Positions 50,841-58,705 of a stretch of DNA of 64,000 bases are shown here, one piece after another. The position numbers and the translations under genes are program-made. The notes beneath the pieces are model-generated. The model saw only the letters and a program-made list of their open reading frames with translations, was not told where the DNA came from and did no database searches. Within the stretch, counting starts at the first letter, position 1. Every line of letters starts with the position of its first letter. Source of the stretch: Pseudooceanicola sp050897975 (GTDB taxonomy: Bacteria; Pseudomonadota; Alphaproteobacteria; Rhodobacterales; Rhodobacteraceae); assembly GCF_050897975.1 (NCBI RefSeq), contig NZ_JBPAXY010000002.1, forward strand, positions 310,001 through 374,000, read 5' to 3'.

Positions 50841-51112
50841 GCGGTATCCCCCAGCTTCACGTCGCGGGCCAGTTCGGCGCCCAGGATCTCATGGGTCAGG
50901 GTGTTGCGGGTGACCACCAGCCAGGACCGGTCGCCCTGTTCGTGGAACCACAGCTCGCGGTGCACACCGGCCGGGTTGTCGCGCAGGTAGACGTAATCGG
51001 CGAAGGCCGCCTCGCCCGCCGCCGGGTCGGGGCGGTTCAGAAGGGCGGCATCGCCGAGATAGGTAAACTCCTGCGCGTCTCGCAGGCCCAGAAGGGGATG
51101 GGGGATCAGCAT
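50837..51112 (-). CDS. soxD: Sarcosine oxidase delta-type subunit without the usual zinc cysteines (SoxD/MgdB)
   Basis: A 91-residue small subunit. The family outline is clear (GLRDAQEFTYLGDAALLNRP; YVYLRDNPAGVHRELWFHEQ; VTRNTLTHEILGA). In known SoxD proteins zinc is held by two Cys of an N-terminal CPxCG motif plus a His and a Cys near residue 60. Here the N terminus reads LIPHPLLGLRD and the later position is FHEQGDRSW, so all three Cys are missing and only the His remains. The subunit probably holds its shape without zinc. It overlaps soxA by 4 bases and follows soxB by 7. Confidence 0.85.
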   Translation of the reverse strand: MLIPHPLLGLRDAQEFTYLGDAALLNRPDPAAGEAAFADYVYLRDNPAGVHRELWFHEQGDRSWLVVTRNTLTHEILGAELARDVKLGDTA

Positions 51113-51119
51113 CGGGACC

Positions 51120-52370
51120 TCAGTGCAGGTTGGGCTGCGCGCCAGCGCCGCGTTCGTCGATCAGGTGGCCGCGGGCGAAGCGGTCCAGGCGGAAGGCGGT
51201 GGCGGTGTCATGGGGGATGTCGGTGGCCAGCAGATGGGCAAAGACATGGCCCGAGGCGGGCGTGGCCTTGAAGCCGCCGTAACACCAGCCGCCGTTGAAA
51301 TAGAGCCCCTCGACCGGCGTGCGGTCGATGATCGGCGAGCCGTCCATGGACATGTCCATGACCCCGCCCCAGTTGCGCAGCAACCGGGCGCGGCCGATCA
51401 TCGGCATCAGGGCCATGCCACCCTCGGCCACATCCTCGATCACCGGCAGGTTGCCGCGCTGCGCATAGCTGTTGTAGCCGTCGATGTCGCCGCCGAAGAC
51501 CAGCCCGCCCTTGTCCGACTGGCTGATGTAGAAATGCCCGGCGCCAAAGGTGATGACCCCGGGGATCACCGGCTTCAGCCCCTCGCTGACGAAGGCCTGC
51601 AAGACGTGGCTTTCGATCGGCAGGCGCATCCCGGCCATGGCCATGACGCGCCCCGACGACCCGGCCACCGCCACGCCCACCTTGCCCGCACCGATATAGC
51701 CGCGCGTGGTCTCGACACCCCGCACCTTGCCGCCCTCGATGCGGAACCCGGTCACCTCGCAGTTCTGGATGATGTCGACGCCCATCTGGTCGGCGGCCCG
51801 GGCATAGCCCCAGGCGACGCCGTCGTGCCGCGCCGTGCCCGCGCGGGTCTGCATCAGCCCGCCCTTGATGGGAAAGCGCGCGTTGTCGTAGTTCAGGAAG
51901 GGCACCATCTGGCGCAGCTCGTCGCGGTCCAGCAGGCGGGCGCCCGCCCCGGTCAGCATCATCGAGTTGCCCCGCCGACGGTAGCTGTCGCGCTGCGCGT
52001 CGCTGTGGATCAGGTTGATGATGCCGCGCTGGCTGACCATCGAATTGAAGTTCAGATCCTGCTCTTGCCGTTCCCAGTGCTGCATCGACAGCTCATAGAA
52101 AGGCTGGTTGCCGGGCAGCAGGTAGTTCGAGCGGATGATGGTGGTGTTGCGGCCGATGTTGCCGCCCCCCAGCCAGCCCTTTTCCAGCACCGCCACGCGA
52201 TGCTGGCCATAGAGTTTCGCCAGGAAATAGGCCGTGGCCAGCCCATGGCCGCCGCCACCCACGATGACGATGTCATATTGCGCCCGCGGCGCCGGATCGC
52301 GCCACAGCGGGGCCCAGCCCCGATGCCCGGTCAGGGCCTCCTTGATGACGCGAAACCCGGAGAATCCCAT
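51120..52370 (-). CDS. soxB: Sarcosine oxidase beta-type subunit (SoxB/MgdA)
   Basis: A 416-residue FAD/FMN amine-oxidising subunit. The FAD-binding motif is IVIVGGGGHGLATAYFLAKL (about residue 33). The stretch GTARHDGVAWGYARAADQMG (about 172) contains the RHD histidine that carries covalent FMN in characterised SoxB. GGWCYGGFKATPASGHVFAH near the end closes the active site. The ATG at 52370 has AGGAG upstream; an ATG farther up would overlap the divergent regulator region. It is the first gene of soxB-D-A-G-dipeptidase. Oxidation of an N-methyl amino acid yields the amine and a one-carbon unit, H2O2 or reduced carrier. Confidence 0.92.
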   Translation of the reverse strand: MGFSGFRVIKEALTGHRGWAPLWRDPAPRAQYDIVIVGGGGHGLATAYFLAKLYGQHRVAVLEKGWLGGGNIGRNTTIIRSNYLLPGNQPFYELSMQHWERQEQDLNFNSMVSQRGIINLIHSDAQRDSYRRRGNSMMLTGAGARLLDRDELRQMVPFLNYDNARFPIKGGLMQTRAGTARHDGVAWGYARAADQMGVDIIQNCEVTGFRIEGGKVRGVETTRGYIGAGKVGVAVAGSSGRVMAMAGMRLPIESHVLQAFVSEGLKPVIPGVITFGAGHFYISQSDKGGLVFGGDIDGYNSYAQRGNLPVIEDVAEGGMALMPMIGRARLLRNWGGVMDMSMDGSPIIDRTPVEGLYFNGGWCYGGFKATPASGHVFAHLLATDIPHDTATAFRLDRFARGHLIDERGAGAQPNLH

Positions 52371-52464
52371 CTGCCGCTCCTTGCTGCTGCGCCCTTGATC
52401 TAGCCGCGCGGGCGGCGCAGGGTATTTCGCCAAAGGGTCATCCATTTTCGAAAAAGGGACAGAC

Positions 52465-53424
52465 ATGGCACCAAAGCGGATCGGCTTTGTCCTGATCGAC
52501 GGCTACGCGATGATGAGCACCGCCGCCGCGATGGAACCGCTGCGGGCGGCGAACCTGTTCTCGGACGTGCCCCTGTACGATATCGTGCCCCTGTCGCGGC
52601 GGGGCGGGCCGGTGGCCTCGTCGCTGCCCTTCACCATCGACACCACGGCGCTGGCCCGGGCCGAAGGGCCCTTTGACCTGGTCTTCGTGGTGGCCGGGGG
52701 GGACCCGCTGGCGCTGCGCGATCCGACCCTGGCAGGCTGGCTGCGGCGGCTGGATGCGGCGGGGGTGCCCCTGGGCGGCATCTCGGGCGGGGCGGCGATC
52801 CTGGCCCAGGCCGGGCTGATGGAGGCGCGCCGCTTTACCGTCCACTGGCACCACCTGGACCAGCTGCGCGCCCTGTCGCCGGATTTCCTGCTGGAACGGC
52901 GCCTCTTCGTGATCGACCGCGACCGCTACAGCTGTGCCGGGGGCACCGCGCCGCTGGACATGATGCAGGCGATCCTGGCGCGCGATCACGGCACCGCCTT
53001 TGCCCGGCGCATCGCCGACTGGTTCATCCAGACCCAGATCCGCCCGGCCGAGGCGCCGCAACAGGCCGGAATCAGCGCCCGCTACGGCGCCCTGCCCCGC
53101 CCCGTGCTGGAGGCGCTGGAGCTGATGGAGACCCACCAGGCCGACCCCCTGGACCTGGGCCAGATCGCCGCCCTGGTCGGCCTGTCGCCGCGCCAGTTGC
53201 AGCGCCAGTTCGCCGCCGCCATGGGGCGCTCGGTGATCCGCGCCTACCGCGACATGCGCCTGGCCACGGCGCGCGATCTGCTGACCGCCTCGCGCCTGCC
53301 CCTGGGCGAGGTGGCGGCAATGACGGGGTTTTCCACCCCCGCCCTCTTCTCGGACAGCTATCGCGCCCGCTATGGCGAAGCGCCGCGCGACACCCGCCGG
53401 GCGGCGCAGGACGCAGGCGGATAG
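52465..53424 (+). CDS. GlxA-family AraC-type transcriptional regulator
   Basis: A 319-residue regulator with an N-terminal DJ-1/PfpI-like domain (residues ~1-190: IGFVLIDGYAMMSTAAAMEP, VFVVAGGDPLALRD, LGGISGGAAILAQAGLM, YSCAGGTAPLDMMQAILARD) and a C-terminal AraC double helix-turn-helix (about 215-315: LDLGQIAALVGLSPRQLQRQ, PLGEVAAMTGFSTPALFSDS). It is divergent from soxB, 94 bases between starts. GbdR and SouR, the activators of glycine betaine and sarcosine genes in Pseudomonas, have this architecture, so it is probably the sarcosine-responsive activator of the operon. Confidence 0.88.
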   Translation: MAPKRIGFVLIDGYAMMSTAAAMEPLRAANLFSDVPLYDIVPLSRRGGPVASSLPFTIDTTALARAEGPFDLVFVVAGGDPLALRDPTLAGWLRRLDAAGVPLGGISGGAAILAQAGLMEARRFTVHWHHLDQLRALSPDFLLERRLFVIDRDRYSCAGGTAPLDMMQAILARDHGTAFARRIADWFIQTQIRPAEAPQQAGISARYGALPRPVLEALELMETHQADPLDLGQIAALVGLSPRQLQRQFAAAMGRSVIRAYRDMRLATARDLLTASRLPLGEVAAMTGFSTPALFSDSYRARYGEAPRDTRRAAQDAGG

Positions 53425-53466
53425 CGGCCAGGGAAGTGCGGCGCATTTTAACCGAACGCCCCTCTG

Positions 53467-53481
53467 TTAGCCCGGTGTTAA
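53467..53481. promoter_or_regulatory. CtrA-like box upstream of flgE
   Basis: TTAG-N7-TTAA matches the alphaproteobacterial CtrA consensus TTAA-N7-TTAA except for one base, 58 bases before the flgE start. A further TTAA lies at 53448. CtrA controls flagellar genes in Rhodobacterales, so the position fits. Confidence 0.4.
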
Positions 53482-53539
53482 GGCCGCGCCCTTAGCCCGG
53501 AGGCACGACAAAAGGTCGATGCAGCAGAAAGGCGTATTC

Positions 53540-54841
53540 ATGACTATTTCCTCGTCCCTCAATGCGGGCGTCGCGGGTCTTCAGACGAATGCCACCCGCC
53601 TGGCGGCCATTGCCGACAATATCGCCAACTCTTCCACCTACGGGTACAAGCGGGTTCAGACCGACTTCAGCTCGCTGGTGCTGGGCGATACCGGCGGCCG
53701 CTACACCGCAGGCGGCGTGCGCGCTTCGACCATGCGGCTGGTGGATCAGCGGCGGTCCATCGTGCCCACCGACAACCCCACCGACCTGGCCGTGCGCGAA
53801 CGCGGGATGCTGCCCGTCGCCCTGGCCTCGGAAATCGCCGCGACGGGCACCTACGACGAGATGCTGCTGACCTCGACCGGCTCGTTCCGCATGGATGCCG
53901 ATGGCTACCTGAAGACCCAGACGGGGCTGATCCTGCTGGGCTGGCCGGCCAATGGCGACGGCTCTTTCCCCAATGTGCCGCGCGAAACCTCCAGCGCGCT
54001 GATGCCGGTGCAGATCGACCCCTCGACCTATGCCGGCAACCCGACCACGGCGATCAACCTGGGCATCAACCTGCCCGCGACTGAGACCGAGGATACCGCC
54101 AGCGGCGACCCGCTGGAGGTGACGATCGAGTATTTCGACAACCTGGGCAAGGCCGAGACGCTGACGGTGGTCTTTACCCCCAACGTCGCCGGGCCCGGGG
54201 CCAGTAACATCTGGTCGATGGAGATCACCGACAGCGCCTCGGCCGCGGTGGTGGGCGAATATGACCTGACCTTCAACGACAGCCGCACCGACGGGGGCAC
54301 CCTGGCCGATGCCACGCTGACCGGCGTCGGCACCGCCTATGACCCGGCCACCGGCACCATCGTCATCACCGTCGACAGCGGCCCGATCGAGATCGACCTC
54401 GGCCTTTACGGCGCGGGCGGCGGCCTCAGCCAGCTGGGCGATGATTTCGCGCCCACGGGCATCAACAAGGACGGCTCGGCCGTGTCCAACATGACCGGGG
54501 TCGAGGTCGACGCGAACGGCTATGTGCGCGCCTTCTTCGAAAGCGGCGAGGCCCTGGTGCTGTACCAGGTGCCCCTGGCCGATGTGACCAATGTCAACGG
54601 CATGAAATCGCTGGACTATCAGACCTACAAACCGACCCCCGACAGCGGCGGATTCTACCTGTGGGATGCGGGCGACGGGCCGACCGGCGACATCGTGTCC
54701 TACGCGCGCGAGGAATCCGGCACCGATGTGGCGGGCGAACTGACCGACATGATCCGCACCCAGCGGGCCTATTCCTCCAACGCCAAGGTCTTCCAGACCG
54801 TCGACGAGATGCTTCAGGAAACCACGAATATCAAACGCTAA
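53540..54841 (+). CDS. flgE: Flagellar hook protein FlgE
   Basis: A 433-residue hook protein, exported by the flagellar type III system. The conserved N terminus (SSSLNAGVAGLQTNATRLAA, IADNIANSSTYGYKRVQTDF) and the C terminus (ELTDMIRTQRAYSSNAKVFQ, TVDEMLQETTNIKR) form the coiled core shared by axial proteins. The ATG at 53540 gives the usual MTISSSLN start with AGAAAGG upstream. It begins the flgE-flgK-flgL-flgI block; 63 bases separate it from flgK. Confidence 0.95.
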   Translation: MTISSSLNAGVAGLQTNATRLAAIADNIANSSTYGYKRVQTDFSSLVLGDTGGRYTAGGVRASTMRLVDQRRSIVPTDNPTDLAVRERGMLPVALASEIAATGTYDEMLLTSTGSFRMDADGYLKTQTGLILLGWPANGDGSFPNVPRETSSALMPVQIDPSTYAGNPTTAINLGINLPATETEDTASGDPLEVTIEYFDNLGKAETLTVVFTPNVAGPGASNIWSMEITDSASAAVVGEYDLTFNDSRTDGGTLADATLTGVGTAYDPATGTIVITVDSGPIEIDLGLYGAGGGLSQLGDDFAPTGINKDGSAVSNMTGVEVDANGYVRAFFESGEALVLYQVPLADVTNVNGMKSLDYQTYKPTPDSGGFYLWDAGDGPTGDIVSYAREESGTDVAGELTDMIRTQRAYSSNAKVFQTVDEMLQETTNIKR

Positions 54842-54904
54842 CCCCTGACCCCGGGTGTGCCGCCCCGGCGGCGCGCCCGTTTCGCAACCCCCGAGGTCTG
54901 AGCC

Positions 54905-56362
54905 ATGTCCCTTTCCGGTGCCCTGTCCAACGCCCTGTCGGGCCTGACCGCCACGGCGCGCAATTCCTCGGTCGTGGCCTCGAACATCTCGAACGCGATG
55001 ACCGAGGGCTACGCCCGCCGCACGCTGGAAATCTCTGCCCGGTCCACCGGATCCTACGGCGGGGTGCAGGTGGACGGGGTGGTGCGTCACGTGGATCACG
55101 GGCTGGTCGCCGACCGGCGAGAGGCCAATTCCGCGCTGCAAGACAGCGACACGATCAGCCGCTTTTACAGCCGGGTCGAGGATCTGCTGGGCACGCCCGA
55201 GGATGGCGCCTCGCTGTCGGGGCGGCTGACCGGCTTCGAAAGCGCGCTGATCGCCGCCGCCTCGCGCCCCGACCTGTCGGAACGGCTGACCACCACCCTT
55301 TACGCCGCGCAAGAGGTGGTCGAGGTCTTCGGGCGCATCACCGACGGCATCCAGGACATCCGGATGGAGGCCGACGCCGAGATCAATGACGGCGTCACAA
55401 GGATCAACACCCTGCTCGACCAGGTGGCCGAGCTGAACACCGGCATCAACAAGGCGCGGATGACCGGCGGCGATCCCAACTCGCTGATCGACCACCGCCA
55501 GGCCCTGATCGACGAGCTGTCCGACTATGTCCCCGTGATCGAGGTGGCCCGGGCCAATGACACCGTGGCGCTTTATTCCGCCGGGGGGGCAATCCTGCTG
55601 GATGGCTCGTCCGCGGTCGAATTCGGCTTTACCCGGACCAACCTGATCACCGCCAACCAGACCCTGGGCGCGGGCCTGCTGTCGGGGCTGACGATCAACG
55701 GCGTGGCGGTGGATCCCGAGGCGGCCCGCAGCCCGATCCAGGGCGGGCGCCTGGCCGCCTTGTTCCGGGCCCGCGACAGCCTGGCGGAAGAGGCCCAGGC
55801 CCGGGTCGATTCCGTGGCCCGCGACCTGGTGGAACGGTTCCAGGATCCGGCCCCGGATCCGACCCTGCTGCCCGGCGATGCGGGGCTTTTCACCGATGGC
55901 GGCGGCGCCTTCCTGCCCGCCGACGAGACAGGCCTGGCCGGGCGGCTGCGGATCAACGCGGCGGTCGACCCCGCCCAGGGCGGCGAGACCTGGCGCCTGC
56001 GCGACGGGATCAACGCCGTGACCACGGGCCCGGTCTCTGATGCGGCGCTGTTGCAGGACATGCTGTCGGCGCTGACGGTGAAACGCACCCCCGCCTCGGG
56101 CCCCTTCGCCACCTCGGCCATGTCGGCCCCCGATCTGGCCTCGTCGCTGATCTCGATGGCGGGCACCGAACGGCACCTGTCGGAACAAAGCCTGACCTTC
56201 GCCACCACCCGCGAGGCCGAACTGAAGGCGCGGCTGCTGTCCGACGGGGTCGATACCGACGAAGAGATGCAGCGCCTGTTGCTGATCGAACAGACCTACG
56301 GCGCCAATGCCCGCCTGGTGCAAACCATCGAGGATCTCCTCGACCGACTGATGAGTATCTGA
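54905..56362 (+). CDS. flgK: Flagellar hook-associated protein 1 (FlgK)
   Basis: A 485-residue hook-filament junction protein. The N terminus (SLSGALSNALSGLTATARNS, ASNISNAMTEGYARRTLEIS) and the C terminus (EEMQRLLLIEQTYGANARLV, QTIEDLLDRLMSI) carry the axial-protein heptads. NTGINKARMTGGDPNSLIDH (about residue 180) is the FlgK pattern with RQALIDELSDYVPV after it. It is followed by flgL after 3 bases. Confidence 0.94.
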   Translation: MSLSGALSNALSGLTATARNSSVVASNISNAMTEGYARRTLEISARSTGSYGGVQVDGVVRHVDHGLVADRREANSALQDSDTISRFYSRVEDLLGTPEDGASLSGRLTGFESALIAAASRPDLSERLTTTLYAAQEVVEVFGRITDGIQDIRMEADAEINDGVTRINTLLDQVAELNTGINKARMTGGDPNSLIDHRQALIDELSDYVPVIEVARANDTVALYSAGGAILLDGSSAVEFGFTRTNLITANQTLGAGLLSGLTINGVAVDPEAARSPIQGGRLAALFRARDSLAEEAQARVDSVARDLVERFQDPAPDPTLLPGDAGLFTDGGGAFLPADETGLAGRLRINAAVDPAQGGETWRLRDGINAVTTGPVSDAALLQDMLSALTVKRTPASGPFATSAMSAPDLASSLISMAGTERHLSEQSLTFATTREAELKARLLSDGVDTDEEMQRLLLIEQTYGANARLVQTIEDLLDRLMSI

Positions 56363-56365
56363 GCC

Positions 56366-57376
56366 ATGCCAAGCCCGATCACCATAGGCGACCTCGCGCA
56401 GAGCTTCATGCTGCGCCAGCAGAACACCGACCTGAAAAGCCGGATCAACCTGCTGAGCCAGGAACTGGCCTCGGGGCGCACCGCCGATGTGGCCCGCCAC
56501 CTGTCTGGCAGCTATTCCTACCTGGCCGATGTGGAACGCAACCTCACCCTGCTGGAGGGGTACGATTCCGCCGCCAGCGAGGCGATCCTGTTCACCGGCA
56601 CCATGCAGGACGTGCTGGAACGCTACCAAAGCCTGGCCACCGACCTGGGTTCGGCCGCGCTGACCGCCGCGGGCTCTTTCCTGGACGAGGCGGTGATCGG
56701 CGCCTCGACCCGGGCGGCGGAAGACCTGGAAAGCATGGTCAACGCGCTGAACACCACCGTGGCGGGGCGCGCCATCTTTTCCGGTGTCGACAGCGATACC
56801 TCGCCCCTAATCTCCTCCGAGCAGATCCTGACCGAATTGCGCACCGCCCTGGCCGGCCAGACCGACCTGGCCGGGGTGCAGGGGGTGCTGGACACATGGT
56901 TCGGCGCCGGGGGGGACTTCGAGACGGTGGCCTATCAGGGCAGCGCCACCTCGCTGCGCCCCTTCCTGCTGGGCGAGGGGGAAACCGTCGACCTGGACCT
57001 GCGCGCCGACGACCCGGGCCTGCGCGAACTGATGAAACACACCGCCCTGGCCGCCCTGGCCTCGGACCCGACCCTGGGCTTCGATGCCAGCGTGCAGATC
57101 GAGATGATGAAGGCCGCGGGCGAGGGGCTGTCCTTCCAGCAGGAAGGCATCGTGCAGCTGCGCGCCGACCTGGGCTATGCCCAGACCCGCGCCGAAGAGG
57201 CCTCGGCCCGGGTGGTGTCGGAACGCGCGGGATATCTGATCGCGCAATCCGAACTGCTGGCGGTCGACCCCTATGAAACCGCCACCCAGCTGGAGGATGT
57301 GCAATTCCAGCTCGAAGCCCTTTACGCGCTGACGGTGAAACTGTCGCGCCTGTCGCTGACGGATTACCTGCGATGA
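56366..57376 (+). CDS. flgL: Flagellar hook-associated protein 3 (FlgL)
   Basis: A 336-residue flagellin-like junction protein. The N terminus SFMLRQQNTDLKSRINLLSQ, ELASGRTADVARHLSGSYSY replaces the flagellin D0/D1 helices, and the C terminus ATQLEDVQFQLEALYALTVK, LSRLSLTDYLR pairs with it. AGRAIFSGVDSDTSPLIS (about residue 133) is typical of FlgL. Its stop overlaps flgI (ATGA). Confidence 0.92.
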   Translation: MPSPITIGDLAQSFMLRQQNTDLKSRINLLSQELASGRTADVARHLSGSYSYLADVERNLTLLEGYDSAASEAILFTGTMQDVLERYQSLATDLGSAALTAAGSFLDEAVIGASTRAAEDLESMVNALNTTVAGRAIFSGVDSDTSPLISSEQILTELRTALAGQTDLAGVQGVLDTWFGAGGDFETVAYQGSATSLRPFLLGEGETVDLDLRADDPGLRELMKHTALAALASDPTLGFDASVQIEMMKAAGEGLSFQQEGIVQLRADLGYAQTRAEEASARVVSERAGYLIAQSELLAVDPYETATQLEDVQFQLEALYALTVKLSRLSLTDYLR

Positions 57377-58479
57377 TCCGCCTCTTTTCTGCCCTTCTGC
57401 TGGGCCTCACGCTGCTGGCTGCGCCGCTGGCCGCCGGGCCGATCCGCATCAAGGATCTGGTCGAATTCGACGGGGTGCGCGGCGACGACCTGGTGGGCTA
57501 TGGTCTGGTGGTAGGGCTGAACGGCACCGGCGACGGGATCCGCAACGCTCCCTTCACCGAAGAGATCATGTCGAACATCCTGGAACGGCTGGGGGTCAAC
57601 GTCACCGGCGAACAGTTCCGGCCAAAGAATGTCGCCGCCGTCTTCGCCACCGCCGAACTGCCCCCCTTTTCGCGCGCCGGATCGCAGATCGACGTGACGG
57701 TATCGGCCATCGGCGATGCCTCTTCCCTGCTGGGCGGCACGCTGATCATGACGCCGCTGAACGCCGCCGACGGGCAGATCTATGCGGTGGCCCAGGGCAC
57801 GATCATCGCCGGGGGCGCCGCCGCCCAGGGCGAGGCGGCCCAGGTGGTGCAGGGGGTGCCGACCGCCGGGGTGATCCCCGCCGGGGCGCGGGTGGAACGC
57901 GAGGTCGAGTTCGAGCTTTCCGCCCTGTCATCGCTGCGCCTGGCCCTGCGCGAGCCCGATTTCACCACCGCCGCCCGGATCGAAACCGCCATCAACGCCG
58001 CCTTCGGCACCGGCGCGGCACGGATGCTGGATTCCGGCACCGTGCGGCTGGACATCACCGCCACCGGCCAGCCCTCTCCGGCCCATGCCCTGGGGCAGGT
58101 GGAAAACATCCTGGTGGAACCGGAACGCAAGGCGCGGGTGGTGGTCGACCAGCGCTCTGGCACCATCGTCATGGGCGACGATGTGCGCATCAGCCGGGTC
58201 GCGGTCAGCCAGGGCAACCTGACCCTGCGCATCGAAGAGGCGCCGCTGGTGGCCCAGCCCAACCCCTTCGCCGAAGGGGACACGGTGGTGGTACCGCGCA
58301 CCAATGCCGACATCATCGAGGAACCCGGGATCGGCCTGGCGGAAATCGACGAGGGCACCTCGCTGTCGGAAGTGGTCGCCGGGCTGAACGCCCTGGGGGT
58401 AGCGCCGCGCGACATGATCGACATCCTGAAAAGCATCAAGGCGGCGGGGGCGCTGCACGCGGAATTCATCGTCCGCTGA
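57373..58479 (+). CDS. flgI: Flagellar P-ring protein FlgI
   Basis: A 368-residue periplasmic ring protein around the flagellar rod. A Sec signal peptide (IRLFSALLLGLTLLAAPLAA) is followed by the conserved GPIRIKDLVEFDGVRGDDLV, GYGLVVGLNGTGDG, SQIDVTVSAIGDASSLLGGT and, at the end, LSEVVAGLNALGVAPRDMID, ILKSIKAAGALHAEFIV. It overlaps flgL by four bases. Confidence 0.96.
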   Translation: MIRLFSALLLGLTLLAAPLAAGPIRIKDLVEFDGVRGDDLVGYGLVVGLNGTGDGIRNAPFTEEIMSNILERLGVNVTGEQFRPKNVAAVFATAELPPFSRAGSQIDVTVSAIGDASSLLGGTLIMTPLNAADGQIYAVAQGTIIAGGAAAQGEAAQVVQGVPTAGVIPAGARVEREVEFELSALSSLRLALREPDFTTAARIETAINAAFGTGAARMLDSGTVRLDITATGQPSPAHALGQVENILVEPERKARVVVDQRSGTIVMGDDVRISRVAVSQGNLTLRIEEAPLVAQPNPFAEGDTVVVPRTNADIIEEPGIGLAEIDEGTSLSEVVAGLNALGVAPRDMIDILKSIKAAGALHAEFIVR

Positions 58480-58500
58480 CTGCTGCGCGGGCGGGCGCAG

Positions 58501-58523
58501 GGTGGATTGGCATCCACCCTACG
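58501..58523. repeat. Third copy of the REP-like GTAGGGTGGAT repeat
   Basis: GGTGGAT and ATCCACC flank a short centre and are followed by CTACG, as in the pair at 39860-39914 but one base longer in the centre. It lies 21 bases after the flgI stop. Confidence 0.65.
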
Positions 58524-58561
58524 ACGCCTGCGCCCTTTGCCACCCATCGCCGAAACGCAGC

Positions 58562-58605
58562 AAAAAAAGGGGCCGGCCCCTTCCCAAAGAAAAGAGCCCG
58601 GCCCC
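58562..58605 (-). terminator. Intrinsic terminator of the phosphohexomutase gene
   Basis: On the minus strand GGGGCCGG and CCGGCCCC form a stem around a ~21-base loop, followed by seven Ts. It lies 100 bases after the stop of the leftward gene at 58706. Confidence 0.75.
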
Positions 58606-58705
58606 GCGATGCGCAACCGTCAGGGCGCGAGGCGCGCCGCGCACCCCAACAGGATCCGCGCAACAGGACCAGCAAGGTCCGCGCGACAGGATCAGACAAA
58701 CCCGA

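Noticed and set aside
47550..50990. Very long open frame (over 1100 codons) on the + strand opposite soxA/soxD
   Set aside because: It is antisense to soxA and rich in His, Gln, Gly and Ala with no domain signal, as expected for the shadow of a GC-rich gene. The same applies to the long antisense frames over flgE-flgL (53492-56629), the sugar-transferase fusion (43178-46144) and gmaS (39648-41498).
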